DNA of 64,000 nucleotides from Bacteroidales bacterium (GTDB lineage Bacteria > Bacteroidota > Bacteroidia > Bacteroidales > Tenuifilaceae): assembly GCA_013141385.1 (NCBI GenBank), contig JABFRB010000040.1, forward strand, positions 1-64,000, given 5' to 3'. Numbering within the stretch: the stretch's first letter is position 1; each line of letters starts with the position of its first letter. The notes under the pieces are model-generated. The model ran no database searches. It was not told the DNA's origin and worked only from the letters and a program-made list of their open reading frames with translations. Made by a program: the position numbers and the translations under genes. Shown one piece after another: positions 27,618 to 37,075 of the stretch.

Positions 27618-27893
27618 TTTAAAATAATTTAAGATTAATAATTCAAAAGCAAGTTAAAACAAATTTATCAGAAGGCAAAATTTCTTCTGTCTGTTAATTC
27701 TCAGAAAATATATTGTTTTTTGGGGGTATGCTGAAAAAGATTTAAAGTTTACTATATCTTTATATGTCAATTTTTTTTTAATTATTTACATAGTTTTTTT
27801 TGGACTCTTTCAATTTCTACATCGTCTGGCAAATTTTTGATTCAATCTGACAAATTGCTGTGTCAATTAACTAAATTATGATAAGTTATTAGA

Positions 27894-29360
27894 ATGCGAA
27901 AATATTTTTTGGAGAATGATAAAAAACTTTTTGTAGTCTTTACCGTATTTGCAATTATTTATTGCTTAATTTCATTAGTTAACCACTACCAATTGCGAAC
28001 CTATGCGCTTGATTTAGGGATGTATAATCATGCCCTATATTCCTTTGCTCACTTCAAAAACGCATACTTTACTTTAGGGATCGATGGGATTGAAATGCCA
28101 TTTATGGGAACTCACTTCTCTGTAATTCTTATTCTACTATCACCCCTCTATTTTATATTTGGTTCTTACACTCTTTTAGTCATTCAGATTGCTGCAATTC
28201 TTGCAGGGGGGCTTGCAATATATAAGTATTCCAAAATTCAATTTAGTAGCAATTCCATTATACCCTTAGTTGTACTTATACAATTCTTTAGCATTTGGGG
28301 AATATACTCAGCCCTTTCTTTCGATTTTCATTGCAATGTTTTAGGAGCAATGTTTATTCCATGGTTTATTTACTATTTAGAGAAACGGAAGTTAATTCAA
28401 GCATCAATATTTTTGCTTTTGGTTCTATTCTCAACTGAAACAATGTCGATATGGGTATTTTTTATCATTATAGGCTTAATGATAAAGAATTGGAAAGAGT
28501 ATAAAAAAGAGTATTTGAAATTTGAAATACCAGCTACCGTCTTTTGTTTACTTTATGGTGTTATAATAATTGGTATAGTAATGCCATCGCTTCAAGGTAC
28601 AGAGGGCAATTTGCAATTTGGAAGATACTCACATTTAGGTAATTCTTTAGGAGCAATATTGCTTACAATGATTGAAAGTCCATTGCATACTTTTTCGTTG
28701 CTTTTTCAAAATACTCTAGGTGATCCCGTTTATAATGGAATAAAGCAGGAGTTTTTAATAATGGTACTAGTTTCGGGCGGATTAGCATTGATACTTAGAC
28801 CAGTATATCTTTTAATGTTGATACCCATTTTTGCTCAAAAACTTCTTTCCAATGATTATGCCCTTTGGGGGATAAATGGACAATACTCAATCGAATTGGT
28901 TCCAATTTTAAGTATCGCCTTGATTGATCTTGTTAAAAATACTAAAAAGTTTAAGGTTGGTATTGCTGTATTTGTTGCTTTAACCACGTTGTTTTTTACG
29001 TTTAACTCATTGGATCATAGAACTTCGAAATGGTATGATAAAACAAATAATCGCTTTTATAGTGGTATACACTATGAATCGGAGATTGATGTTACCAAAA
29101 TAAAAAATGCGTTAAAAGTCATTGATGATAATTCCAAGGTGTCCGTAATTTCTTGTTTAGCGCCATATTTGGCTTTCAGAGATAAAATATATCATTTCCC
29201 CATTGTAAAAGATGCCGATTACATTGCACTAATACTAAATAAAAGAGGAACTTACCCTTTAAGTGTGGATACTTTTAACGAAAAAATAATTGAATTGAAG
29301 AGTTCTGGAATTTACAAAGTTATTTATGAGGATAACGATCTCTTAATTTTAAAAAAATAG
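27894..29360 (+). CDS. DUF2079 integral membrane protein
   Basis: The 488-residue protein has about ten membrane helices and the DUF2079 signature near its start (TYALDLGMYNHALYSFAH, followed by GTHFSVILILLSPLYFIFGS). The fold and the conserved acidic residues resemble GT-C glycosyltransferases that use lipid-linked sugars, but no activity is established for the family. It ends in a short soluble C-terminal domain (residues about 370-488). It is followed 77 bases later by the patatin gene on the same strand. Confidence 0.82.
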   Translation: MRKYFLENDKKLFVVFTVFAIIYCLISLVNHYQLRTYALDLGMYNHALYSFAHFKNAYFTLGIDGIEMPFMGTHFSVILILLSPLYFIFGSYTLLVIQIAAILAGGLAIYKYSKIQFSSNSIIPLVVLIQFFSIWGIYSALSFDFHCNVLGAMFIPWFIYYLEKRKLIQASIFLLLVLFSTETMSIWVFFIIIGLMIKNWKEYKKEYLKFEIPATVFCLLYGVIIIGIVMPSLQGTEGNLQFGRYSHLGNSLGAILLTMIESPLHTFSLLFQNTLGDPVYNGIKQEFLIMVLVSGGLALILRPVYLLMLIPIFAQKLLSNDYALWGINGQYSIELVPILSIALIDLVKNTKKFKVGIAVFVALTTLFFTFNSLDHRTSKWYDKTNNRFYSGIHYESEIDVTKIKNALKVIDDNSKVSVISCLAPYLAFRDKIYHFPIVKDADYIALILNKRGTYPLSVDTFNEKIIELKSSGIYKVIYEDNDLLILKK

Positions 29361-29437
29361 ATAGTAAATTAGCGAACGAATGTTGTATATACATAATCAT
29401 TCATTAGATAACTATTGAAAATTAAATCAAAGACACA

Positions 29438-30532
29438 ATGTCTAAAAATAGTGCAAACAGCAATTACTATTCACCAAAACGAAAAAGGAGAAGAAGAATT
29501 TTCTATTTAATATTTTTCGTTTCTATTTGTATATGGTTATTCACGGGTTCTAGAGATAAAGAAATTAAAGAACCAACGTTTCAAAAGAAACATGGTACAG
29601 CCGTAATTATAACTGGGGCAGCAGCAAAAATTGCTCAGGAAGCAGCTTTACTCGAGCATCTCCATAGTAAGGGATTGCTAAATAATGTTGTATTTATATC
29701 AGGTGCTAGTTCGGGTGCTTTAAATGCGGCTGTTTTGAATGCAATTCTTGAAAAGAAAATCACATGGAGCGAATACATTAATATTTTAAGTAACCTTTCT
29801 AATGATGATATATTTATTAGAAATGGGAATAAACTGCCAGTAAATACTCAACCCTTAAGGAACTTGATCAAACGAATCGTAACCGATAGTTTAGGTTACG
29901 AGAAATTATCGGATTTACCGTATCCAACTTCATTTTCGATTGTAAATCTTAAAATACTTACCTTTAAGGATAGAACATATAGACTCAGCAATCGTAGCAT
30001 AAATCGCGAAAGCGATTCAACACTGAACATTGTTGATGTTTTAATGGCATCTACATCTTACCCAATTGCATTTCCCCCAGTAAGTATTGGAAACATTAAA
30101 ACCATTCCTGATGTTCCATATCATGATGGGGGCATTGCCGCAGACCACGTCCCCTTCCATTCATTAATTGAATTTGAGAAGTATAGCGGATTTGAAGTTG
30201 ATACGATGTTAATCATTAGCAGAAAAAGAGATTCAATTCCTAACACAAATCTGGAACTTCAACAGTTTGGTATCGATAAGTTTAAATTCTTCGATAAGGT
30301 TGGAGTTTCTCCTGAAGCTATTTCAAATAGGGGTTTTTATAAGAGATTAAAAGAACTCAAAGAGGAAGCGCCTAATCTTGCAGAAAGAACTTTCGTTTAT
30401 GTACCCGATTTTAAGGAAGAGTTTTTAATGTTTGACTTTTCAACCCTTAAAAAACAATATGAGGTTACAATTCATTGGGCAAAAACACACGATCCGTTAC
30501 CCTTAGACGAATACCTTAAGATTAAAGGTTAG
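29438..30532 (+). CDS. Membrane-anchored patatin-like phospholipase
   Basis: The 364-residue protein has a basic start and one membrane helix (about 19-36), then a patatin domain. The nucleophile is S91 in GASSG and the catalytic Asp is D230 in HDGG, giving the patatin Ser-Asp dyad. The oxyanion loop reads TGAAAKIAQE instead of the common GGGxKG, so the anion hole is less Gly-rich than usual. It is expected to hydrolyse acyl esters of membrane lipids on the periplasmic or cytosolic face. Its stop codon abuts the convergent kinase gene with no gap. Confidence 0.85.
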   Translation: MSKNSANSNYYSPKRKRRRRIFYLIFFVSICIWLFTGSRDKEIKEPTFQKKHGTAVIITGAAAKIAQEAALLEHLHSKGLLNNVVFISGASSGALNAAVLNAILEKKITWSEYINILSNLSNDDIFIRNGNKLPVNTQPLRNLIKRIVTDSLGYEKLSDLPYPTSFSIVNLKILTFKDRTYRLSNRSINRESDSTLNIVDVLMASTSYPIAFPPVSIGNIKTIPDVPYHDGGIAADHVPFHSLIEFEKYSGFEVDTMLIISRKRDSIPNTNLELQQFGIDKFKFFDKVGVSPEAISNRGFYKRLKELKEEAPNLAERTFVYVPDFKEEFLMFDFSTLKKQYEVTIHWAKTHDPLPLDEYLKIKG

Positions 30533-31870
30533 CTAGATTTTAATAGAAACGGTTGTACCCTCGCCAGTTTTTGAATTGATTCCGATGATGCCCCCATGCA
30601 TTCGAATTATTTGACGTGAAAGGCTAAGTCCAATCCCAGTGCCTTTCTCCTTTGTAGTGAAGAACGGAATAAAAACTTTTTCCATGATTTCGTCCGAAAT
30701 ACCCATCCCATTATCTGAAATGGAGATTTCGGTTTTGCCCTCATAATTCTTAGTAACCTTTATAATAATTTTGCTTCCAGAATTTGTAGACTGAGCATCA
30801 ATTGAATTTTGCACAAGATTTATTAAAACCTGTTCAATCTGCTGAGAATCGGCAAATAATATGGATGCTTCGGGTGAAATTAGGTATGAAAATACTATTC
30901 CTTTCGTTTGAAATGTTGATGAAAAAAGAGTATTGATTCTTTCAAATAATATTTCAAGTTCAATCTCTACAATTTTGGGTTTAGGAACTTTTGAAAGTTT
31001 TCTGAATGACTCGGTAAATGTGAGCAATCCTTTTGTTCTTAATGCAACGGCTTCCAATCCCTCCGATAGACTGTTTAATGTCTTAGGTTCAGCCGCCCCA
31101 AATTCAACAATATCTTTTTTAAGTTTACTATTTAAACTTGATGATAAAGAGCTAATTGGCGTTACTGAATTCATTATTTCATGAGTTAATACGCTAAAGA
31201 GTTTCTGCCAGGATTCCAATTCCTGCTCATCCATCTCCGTTTTAATATTGTGAAAATAAACAAGGGTCATGCTCTTTCCTTTAAGAACAAAAGAAGTTGA
31301 GTGAGCTGATAGAATCAATTTTTCTCCATCAATTGAATGATAAATTAGTTTTCTGGCTCCCAGTTTTATCTCCTTAATAATACTGTAGATATTAGGATTG
31401 AGGTCTGCAAGTGTTTGTGGTTTTTTACATCGAAAAAGTTCACTATATGCCTTATTAATCAGTAAAACCTTCTCATCTTTATCGAAAGCAAGAATACCGA
31501 CTTCGATCTGTTGCATAATCTCCTCAAGAAAAACATGTTGCAGATCTCGTTCGTATTTTACTTTTTGAAATCGACTGGCAGTCGTATTATATAGATGATA
31601 AAGTATCTGCAAACTTCTGTTACTCTTATCTTCAGCAAATTGAATTGAATACTCCTCATTGGCCAAAGCAGAAATAAATGTATAGAAATCGCGGGTGATT
31701 TTAGTTATATATCTATAAATACTCCAAATCAGATAGATTATTAAGAAAATTAGATATACACTCCTTAAATATTGCTTTTCGATTATAAGCATGTACATTA
31801 ACAGGGCAATAAAAAGAGTTAGGAGTAGTATTCTTACCAAAAATCCTATTTGATATTTTTTGTTAATCAT
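30533..31870 (-). CDS. NtrY-like membrane sensor histidine kinase
   Basis: The 445-residue protein has two N-terminal helices (about 8-30 and 35-54) with almost no periplasmic loop, a PAS domain (about 105-215), a HisKA-type region with H230 in LTHEIMNSVTPISSL, and a HATPase (NLVQNSIDAQ, DNGMGI, TTKEKGTGIGLSLS). The HEIMNSVTP box and the PAS position are those of NtrY/NtrB-type kinases that pair with sigma-54 activators. The partner gene for the activator lies 48 bases upstream on the same strand, forming a response regulator-kinase operon. Confidence 0.9.
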   Translation of the reverse strand: MINKKYQIGFLVRILLLTLFIALLMYMLIIEKQYLRSVYLIFLIIYLIWSIYRYITKITRDFYTFISALANEEYSIQFAEDKSNRSLQILYHLYNTTASRFQKVKYERDLQHVFLEEIMQQIEVGILAFDKDEKVLLINKAYSELFRCKKPQTLADLNPNIYSIIKEIKLGARKLIYHSIDGEKLILSAHSTSFVLKGKSMTLVYFHNIKTEMDEQELESWQKLFSVLTHEIMNSVTPISSLSSSLNSKLKKDIVEFGAAEPKTLNSLSEGLEAVALRTKGLLTFTESFRKLSKVPKPKIVEIELEILFERINTLFSSTFQTKGIVFSYLISPEASILFADSQQIEQVLINLVQNSIDAQSTNSGSKIIIKVTKNYEGKTEISISDNGMGISDEIMEKVFIPFFTTKEKGTGIGLSLSRQIIRMHGGIIGINSKTGEGTTVSIKI

Positions 31871-31918
31871 GGATTAATTTCAAGTTTCAAAAGACAAAAA
31901 TTAACACAGCAACACAAC

Positions 31919-33292
31919 TTACAACCCATACTTTTCAAACCTCCTATACAACGCCCCTCTTGTAATCCCAAGTTCAGCGGCTGCTTTACTCACATTACCC
32001 TGATGTTTCCTAAGGCACTCAACAATAGCCCAATGTTCAAGTTTATCAATGTTAAAATCGTCGAGAGGGAATCCCTGTGGCTTTTCTGTTTCTGTAAAAA
32101 GAAAATCAGTAACCCTTAAGCCATCACTATCCGAAAGTATTACAACCCTTTCAATTGCGTGTCGAAGTTCCCTTATATTTCCAGGCCAATGATATTTCTG
32201 GAGTTTCTGAATAACATGCTCCGGGATTTTCAGTGTTGGTCTATTATATTTTTTACAAAACAGGGTAATAAAATGTGCTACAAGGGAGGGAATATCTTCA
32301 ATTCTCTCCCTAAGCGGTGGAAGGGTAATCTCAACTGTATTAATCCGATATAGAAGATCTTGTCTAAATAAACCGTCCTGAGACATCTTTGTAAGATCAC
32401 CATTCGTTGCACAAATTAACCTTACATCAATATCAATTGACCTATTACCGCCTAGTCTATTAATTTTTCGATTCTGGATTGCCGATAAAAGTTTAGCTTG
32501 CAATGTAGGTGTAAGATTGCCAATCTCATCGAGAAAAAGTGTCCCACCTGAGGCTGCCTCAAAACGGCCTATCCGCTCCTCCTTAGCATCTGTAAAAGCA
32601 CCTTTTTGATGACCAAAGAGTTCACTTTCGAATAATGATTCTGGAATTGCCCCAACATCAACAGTAATAAATACACTACTATTACGTTGCGACATTCTAT
32701 GTAGAGCTCGTGCAACAAGTTCTTTTCCAGTGCCATTTTCACCTAGGATTAAAACATTTGCCTCTGTAGGAGCAACCTTTGTAATTGTATCGAAAACTTT
32801 CCTTATTTGAGAGGAGTGACCAACCATTTCTTCAAACGGTGAACTTGATATTCTACCTATAGCCCTTTGTCGTAAATGCAACGAATTTAATTCTTTCCGA
32901 CTTAAACTAAGTTGGAATGCTGCATTGGCTGTTGCAATCATTTTCTCGTTCTGCCATGGTTTAACTACAAAATCCATAGCTCCCATTCGAACAGCTTCAA
33001 CAGCAAGTTCAATATCTGCATAAGCAGTGATTATTACTACGGAAACCTCTGGGGAGTTATTCACTATCCAGCTAAGCCATTTCAGTCCCTCTTTGCCCGA
33101 AATATCTCCGGGAGTATAATTCATATCCAGAAGAATAACATCGAAATATTCCGATAATAGTTTTGTTGGTATTTGCTCTGGGCTAGAAATACTTTCGATA
33201 GTTGAAAAACAATCATCAAGCAATACCCTAAGACTGAGCCTAATAAACTCATCATCATCAACAATAAGGATTTTACTATCTTTCTGAATCAT
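31919..33292 (-). CDS. NtrC-family sigma-54-dependent response regulator
   Basis: The 457-residue protein has a receiver (1-125, phospho-acceptor D56 in ILLDMNY), a sigma-54 AAA+ domain (about 150-380: GENGTGKELVAR Walker A, GGTLFLDEIGN Walker B, second-region RLICATN) and a Fis-type helix-turn-helix at the end (VSKAAAELGITRGALYRRFEKYG). The loop that touches sigma-54 reads GAFTDA rather than GAFTGA. It is the first gene of the operon with the kinase and diverges from the permease at 33524, whose upstream region holds a palindrome suited as its enhancer site. Confidence 0.93.
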   Translation of the reverse strand: MIQKDSKILIVDDDEFIRLSLRVLLDDCFSTIESISSPEQIPTKLLSEYFDVILLDMNYTPGDISGKEGLKWLSWIVNNSPEVSVVIITAYADIELAVEAVRMGAMDFVVKPWQNEKMIATANAAFQLSLSRKELNSLHLRQRAIGRISSSPFEEMVGHSSQIRKVFDTITKVAPTEANVLILGENGTGKELVARALHRMSQRNSSVFITVDVGAIPESLFESELFGHQKGAFTDAKEERIGRFEAASGGTLFLDEIGNLTPTLQAKLLSAIQNRKINRLGGNRSIDIDVRLICATNGDLTKMSQDGLFRQDLLYRINTVEITLPPLRERIEDIPSLVAHFITLFCKKYNRPTLKIPEHVIQKLQKYHWPGNIRELRHAIERVVILSDSDGLRVTDFLFTETEKPQGFPLDDFNIDKLEHWAIVECLRKHQGNVSKAAAELGITRGALYRRFEKYGL

Positions 33293-33346
33293 AGTAGATG
33301 CAATTGAACAATGCTAAGGTAAGAATTATTAGGTTAGGTATATAAT

Positions 33347-33362
33347 TGTCCATGAATGGACA
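33347..33362. promoter_or_regulatory. Candidate enhancer site for the NtrC-type regulator
   Basis: TGTCCAT-GA-ATGGACA is a perfect palindrome in the divergent region. A further half site ATGGACA occurs at 33378-33384, exactly 22 bases (two helical turns) from the second arm. It lies about 100 bases upstream of a sigma-54-like -24/-12 element and about 55 bases upstream of the regulator gene, the usual distance and symmetry for enhancer binding. Confidence 0.55.
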
Positions 33363-33458
33363 CTTTAGTGTTGCAGAATGGACAGAAGGAAGAAAGTGAA
33401 AAGTAAAAAGTGAAAAATTAAAAATGTAAATATTATAATATCAGTGCAATAGAACAGG

Positions 33459-33474
33459 TGGTATGATGGTTGAT
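33459..33474 (+). promoter_or_regulatory. Weak candidate sigma-54 promoter of the permease gene
   Basis: TGGTATGATGGTTGAT fits TGGCACG-N4-TTGCW at most positions, but the -12 GC is GA. It ends 50 bases before the ATG at 33524. Taken with the enhancer-like palindrome it is plausible, alone it is weak. Confidence 0.3.
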
Positions 33475-33523
33475 TAGGGTTGTTAGATTAATTATTATAA
33501 ATCTTCATATAAAACTTTCAATT

Positions 33524-35872
33524 ATGCTAATTAGCTGGATAAAACAATTTGTAAGGGTATCGGGGAGAGGTAAATTTTATACCATAGTGAATACTCTAGG
33601 GTTAGCTTTTGGGTTAGCCTGCACAATGATTATTTTACTTTGGGCCGATTTTCAGAAAAGCTATGATAAGTTTCATTCTGAATATCAGAAAATCTTTCAA
33701 GTTTATGAAATTCAGTCGTATGCAAATGGATATAAACTCTACACATACTCAACACCTGGGACACTTTCTGGTTTTTTGAAAGAAAAATTTCCTGAAATTA
33801 ACAGCAGTGCAAGGTTTGCACACAATTCCGCAGTTATTGGAATGGGCGAAAAAGCTTTTCGCGACTCAGAATTAGGTTTTACCGATAGTACTTTTTTCAG
33901 AATTTTTAAGATTGAATTTATTTCAGGAAACAAGAATGAGTGTTTGAGAGATTTAAATTCGATAGTTCTAACGGAAAAGCTTGCTAAGAAAATTTTTAAT
34001 ACAACGGATGTAATTGGACGAAGCATAAGACTGAATGGAGTTGTTGAATTAAATGTAACCGCTGTTATAAAGGATTATCCAAAAAACGCTAATATTCAAT
34101 TCTCATCTTTAATTCAATTTGAGAAGTTAAAAGATTTTGGTGTTAGAGGAATTAATAGTTGGGGTTGGAACTCACATAGCACTTTTGTTAAGCTTAATAA
34201 TACAGATAAAATAGGGGAATTAGAAAAGAACATGAATCTTGAAATTGAAAAAATGAATATTTCAAGCACAACAAAATTTCATTTATACCCTATTGAAAAA
34301 GTAAGACTTTATAACCCTGATCCTAATGACTTTAGTCTTATTTTACTGTTAACCATTCTTGTTTCAGTTGCTGGTTTTGTGCTAATTTTAGCTTGTATCA
34401 ATTTCATTAACCTTATTACCGCTCGAGCTGCAAATAGAGCAAAAGAAGTAGGAATTCGAAAAGTGATAGGTTCATCCAGAACTCAACTTGTAATGCAATA
34501 TTTTTTAGAATCATTTTTAAGTACAATTATATCTTTGATAATAGCAATTTTACTAGTTGATTTCTTTTTGCCAACGTTCAACTCTACACTTGGCACTGAG
34601 TTGGTAATGAGTTTCTCAAATTTTCAATTCTGGTACAAAATATTACTTGTAGTACTTGCTGTTGGAATAATTTCAGGAATTTACCCAGCACTAGTACTTT
34701 CATCATTTCAACCTTCAAAAGTATTAAAAGGGTTATTGCGTTCGGGTGCAAAAGGAGCTGGATTTCGAAAAACAATGGTTATTGTACAATATACTATAAC
34801 AATATTTTTAGTTGTTGTATCCATTTTCATGTTTAAACAGCTAAATTTTATTAGTAATGTAGATACGGGTATGAACCGAAATAACATCATATTTATGCCC
34901 TTTAGGAAAGAGATGGAACCAAAATATAATAGTTTTAAAGATGAGTTAAGTAAAATTCCAAGTATTAAGTATGTTACTGGTTCTCAAAATCTACCTTTTA
35001 AAATTTATTCTTCAACTAGCAGCATTTCTTGGGATGGAAAGGATACCACTCAAGTTTATCTGTTTACAAATACCGTAGCAGATGAGTTTTTTACCGATGC
35101 ATTTGAGATAAAAATGGCTGATGGAAGGTTTTTCTCATCAAGTTTTCCATCAGATACAATGAGTGTTGTAATAAACGAAACGGCAGCTAAGATTATTGAT
35201 AAAAAGCAAATTTTAAATGAAACTTTAAGAATTTGGGGTTATAATCTTAAGGTTATTGGAGTAATGAAAGATTTTCATTTCGAGCACTTTTCAGGGAAAA
35301 TCAAACCACTATTTATTCTTTATGGTCAAAAAAACCTATCTAATGTAATTATTAAAGCTGAACAATCATTCGATGGGGCTACAATGGACAAAATAAGAAC
35401 TATTTTTTCTGATTTTTACCCTGAATTCCCATTCGAGTCAACTATTTTGGACGATGAATACTATAATATGTTTTCCATAGAAAAACAACTTAAATCAATA
35501 CTTGGACAATTTACAGTACTTGCTATACTTATCTCCTGTATTGGATTATTAAGTCTTGCCGCATTTATTGCCGAACAGCAGCGTAAATCTTTAGTATTGA
35601 GAAAAATACATGGTGCATCAATGTTTAAGATAATTGGAATTCTTTTAGGTAGTTTTACAAAGTGGGTATTAATCTCAGGTATAATTGCAATTCCATTATC
35701 GTATATTGCATTAAATGGAATGTTTAGTAATTATGCTTTCCATACTGACTTCTCGTGGTGGATTTTTGCAGGGGCTTTGGTAGCAGCATTAATCATAGCA
35801 ATTATCACAGTTTTGTACCAAGCATTAAAAACTGCAAGGATCAATCCTGTTGAGATTTTAAGGTATGAGTAG
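33524..35872 (+). CDS. FtsX/MacB-type ABC transporter permease
   Basis: The protein of about 782 residues from the ATG at 33524 has the duplicated Bacteroidota permease plan: a helix near the N-terminus (VNTLGLAFGLACTMIILL), a MacB-type periplasmic domain, three helices (one with FVLILACINFINLITARAANRAKEVGIRK...), a second periplasmic domain and a last set of helices. RAKEVGIRKVIGSS and KSLVLRKIHGAS are the coupling loops. No ATPase is beside it, so it must pair with one encoded elsewhere. A TTG at 33470 would add 18 residues, but that start overlaps the promoter candidate, so the ATG is preferred. It is probably controlled by the divergent two-component system. Confidence 0.88.
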   Translation: MLISWIKQFVRVSGRGKFYTIVNTLGLAFGLACTMIILLWADFQKSYDKFHSEYQKIFQVYEIQSYANGYKLYTYSTPGTLSGFLKEKFPEINSSARFAHNSAVIGMGEKAFRDSELGFTDSTFFRIFKIEFISGNKNECLRDLNSIVLTEKLAKKIFNTTDVIGRSIRLNGVVELNVTAVIKDYPKNANIQFSSLIQFEKLKDFGVRGINSWGWNSHSTFVKLNNTDKIGELEKNMNLEIEKMNISSTTKFHLYPIEKVRLYNPDPNDFSLILLLTILVSVAGFVLILACINFINLITARAANRAKEVGIRKVIGSSRTQLVMQYFLESFLSTIISLIIAILLVDFFLPTFNSTLGTELVMSFSNFQFWYKILLVVLAVGIISGIYPALVLSSFQPSKVLKGLLRSGAKGAGFRKTMVIVQYTITIFLVVVSIFMFKQLNFISNVDTGMNRNNIIFMPFRKEMEPKYNSFKDELSKIPSIKYVTGSQNLPFKIYSSTSSISWDGKDTTQVYLFTNTVADEFFTDAFEIKMADGRFFSSSFPSDTMSVVINETAAKIIDKKQILNETLRIWGYNLKVIGVMKDFHFEHFSGKIKPLFILYGQKNLSNVIIKAEQSFDGATMDKIRTIFSDFYPEFPFESTILDDEYYNMFSIEKQLKSILGQFTVLAILISCIGLLSLAAFIAEQQRKSLVLRKIHGASMFKIIGILLGSFTKWVLISGIIAIPLSYIALNGMFSNYAFHTDFSWWIFAGALVAALIIAIITVLYQALKTARINPVEILRYE

Positions 35873-35977
35873 TATTTGAATTGCTTACTGTTTTTATTTG
35901 AAATGCAATTTTGGCTTGAAAGTTGCTATAAAAATCCGGTTAAATAAAATGAATGTGAATCTTTATAGATTTTTAAT

Positions 35978-36997
35978 ATGAAGTATATTAAGTCAAAACA
36001 AAATGCGCTACTTTTTATAGCTGCCCTTATATTCTTTGCATTTAAATTAACCTCTTCTTTTGCTCAGAATAAGGAAATTATAACTGTCAATAATAAAGAT
36101 GTTCAGAACGCTTTAACTTATTACGATAAAGAGGATTACAAAACCGCAAAAACTTTACTTGACGGCATAATTGTTAAAGATGAAAAGAATGCTGATGCAC
36201 ATTATGCACTTGCAGCTGTACTTTCTAAATTAAAAAAAATTGACGATGCCATTGAGGAGAATAAAAGAGCCATCGAACTAAATTCTAAAAATGCTGATTA
36301 TCATTACCAGATGTCTATGTTACATGTGATTGAGGTAAATACGGCAAACATTTTTAGCAAGTTATCTATTGTTGGTAGTATTAAGGATGAGCTAATTCTG
36401 GCACTTAAAGCAGATCCTAACCATCGACTTGCAATGATAAACCTTACAGGCTTTTATATACAAGTACCTAGCATAGCTGGGGGTGATAATGAAAAAGCAT
36501 TGGAGTTGGCAAATAAACTAATGAAAATAGATGAGAAACAGGCTCGAAGATTTTTAGTACAAATCTATTTAAATTTGAATAATAGTGCTAAAGCGGCGGA
36601 AGAGATTGAATACCTGATTAAGATAGATGAGTATTCAGGGAGATTTTTATTAATTCAGGGTTTAAAGAAAAAAGGAGATTTGGTTAAGGCAGAAGAACAG
36701 TACAAAATCATAGAAAGTAAATTTGGTAATAATACTGAGTACTTTGCTTTTTTCAATGATTATGGATACTTTCTTCTTAATCAAAAACGCTTTGATGAGG
36801 CAATCGAAAAATTTAAAAAGCAGGTACAACTTGCTCCAAAGTCAGCTAATGCACATGATAGTTTAGGAGAGGGTTATTTCAATAAGAAAATGCTAAAGGA
36901 GTCTTTGGCTGAATATACCAAGGCACTGGAACTAAATCCTGACTTAAAAAGTGCTAAGGATAAGATTAAAGAGATTAAAGAGTTAATGAATGATTAG
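35978..36997 (+). CDS. Secreted TPR-repeat protein
   Basis: The 339-residue protein has a signal peptide ending near SSFAQ (about residue 30) and tetratricopeptide repeats through most of its length (for example NAHDSLGEGYFNKKMLKESLAEYTKALELNP at the end, 280-320). It is expected to be a periplasmic scaffold. The gene lies about 105 bases after the permease on the same strand and may share its transcript, but no partner can be named. Confidence 0.75.
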   Translation: MKYIKSKQNALLFIAALIFFAFKLTSSFAQNKEIITVNNKDVQNALTYYDKEDYKTAKTLLDGIIVKDEKNADAHYALAAVLSKLKKIDDAIEENKRAIELNSKNADYHYQMSMLHVIEVNTANIFSKLSIVGSIKDELILALKADPNHRLAMINLTGFYIQVPSIAGGDNEKALELANKLMKIDEKQARRFLVQIYLNLNNSAKAAEEIEYLIKIDEYSGRFLLIQGLKKKGDLVKAEEQYKIIESKFGNNTEYFAFFNDYGYFLLNQKRFDEAIEKFKKQVQLAPKSANAHDSLGEGYFNKKMLKESLAEYTKALELNPDLKSAKDKIKEIKELMND

Positions 36998-37075
36998 CAA
37001 ATCACTAATTTACTGGTTTCCATTAAATAACTGATAATTATGTTAAGCAAATGGAAAATAATTCAACTCTCTGCT

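Noticed and set aside
33365-33379. TGGACACTTTAGTGTTGCA as a sigma-54 promoter
   Set aside because: The GG and GC are 13 bases apart instead of 10, so it cannot be a -24/-12 element.
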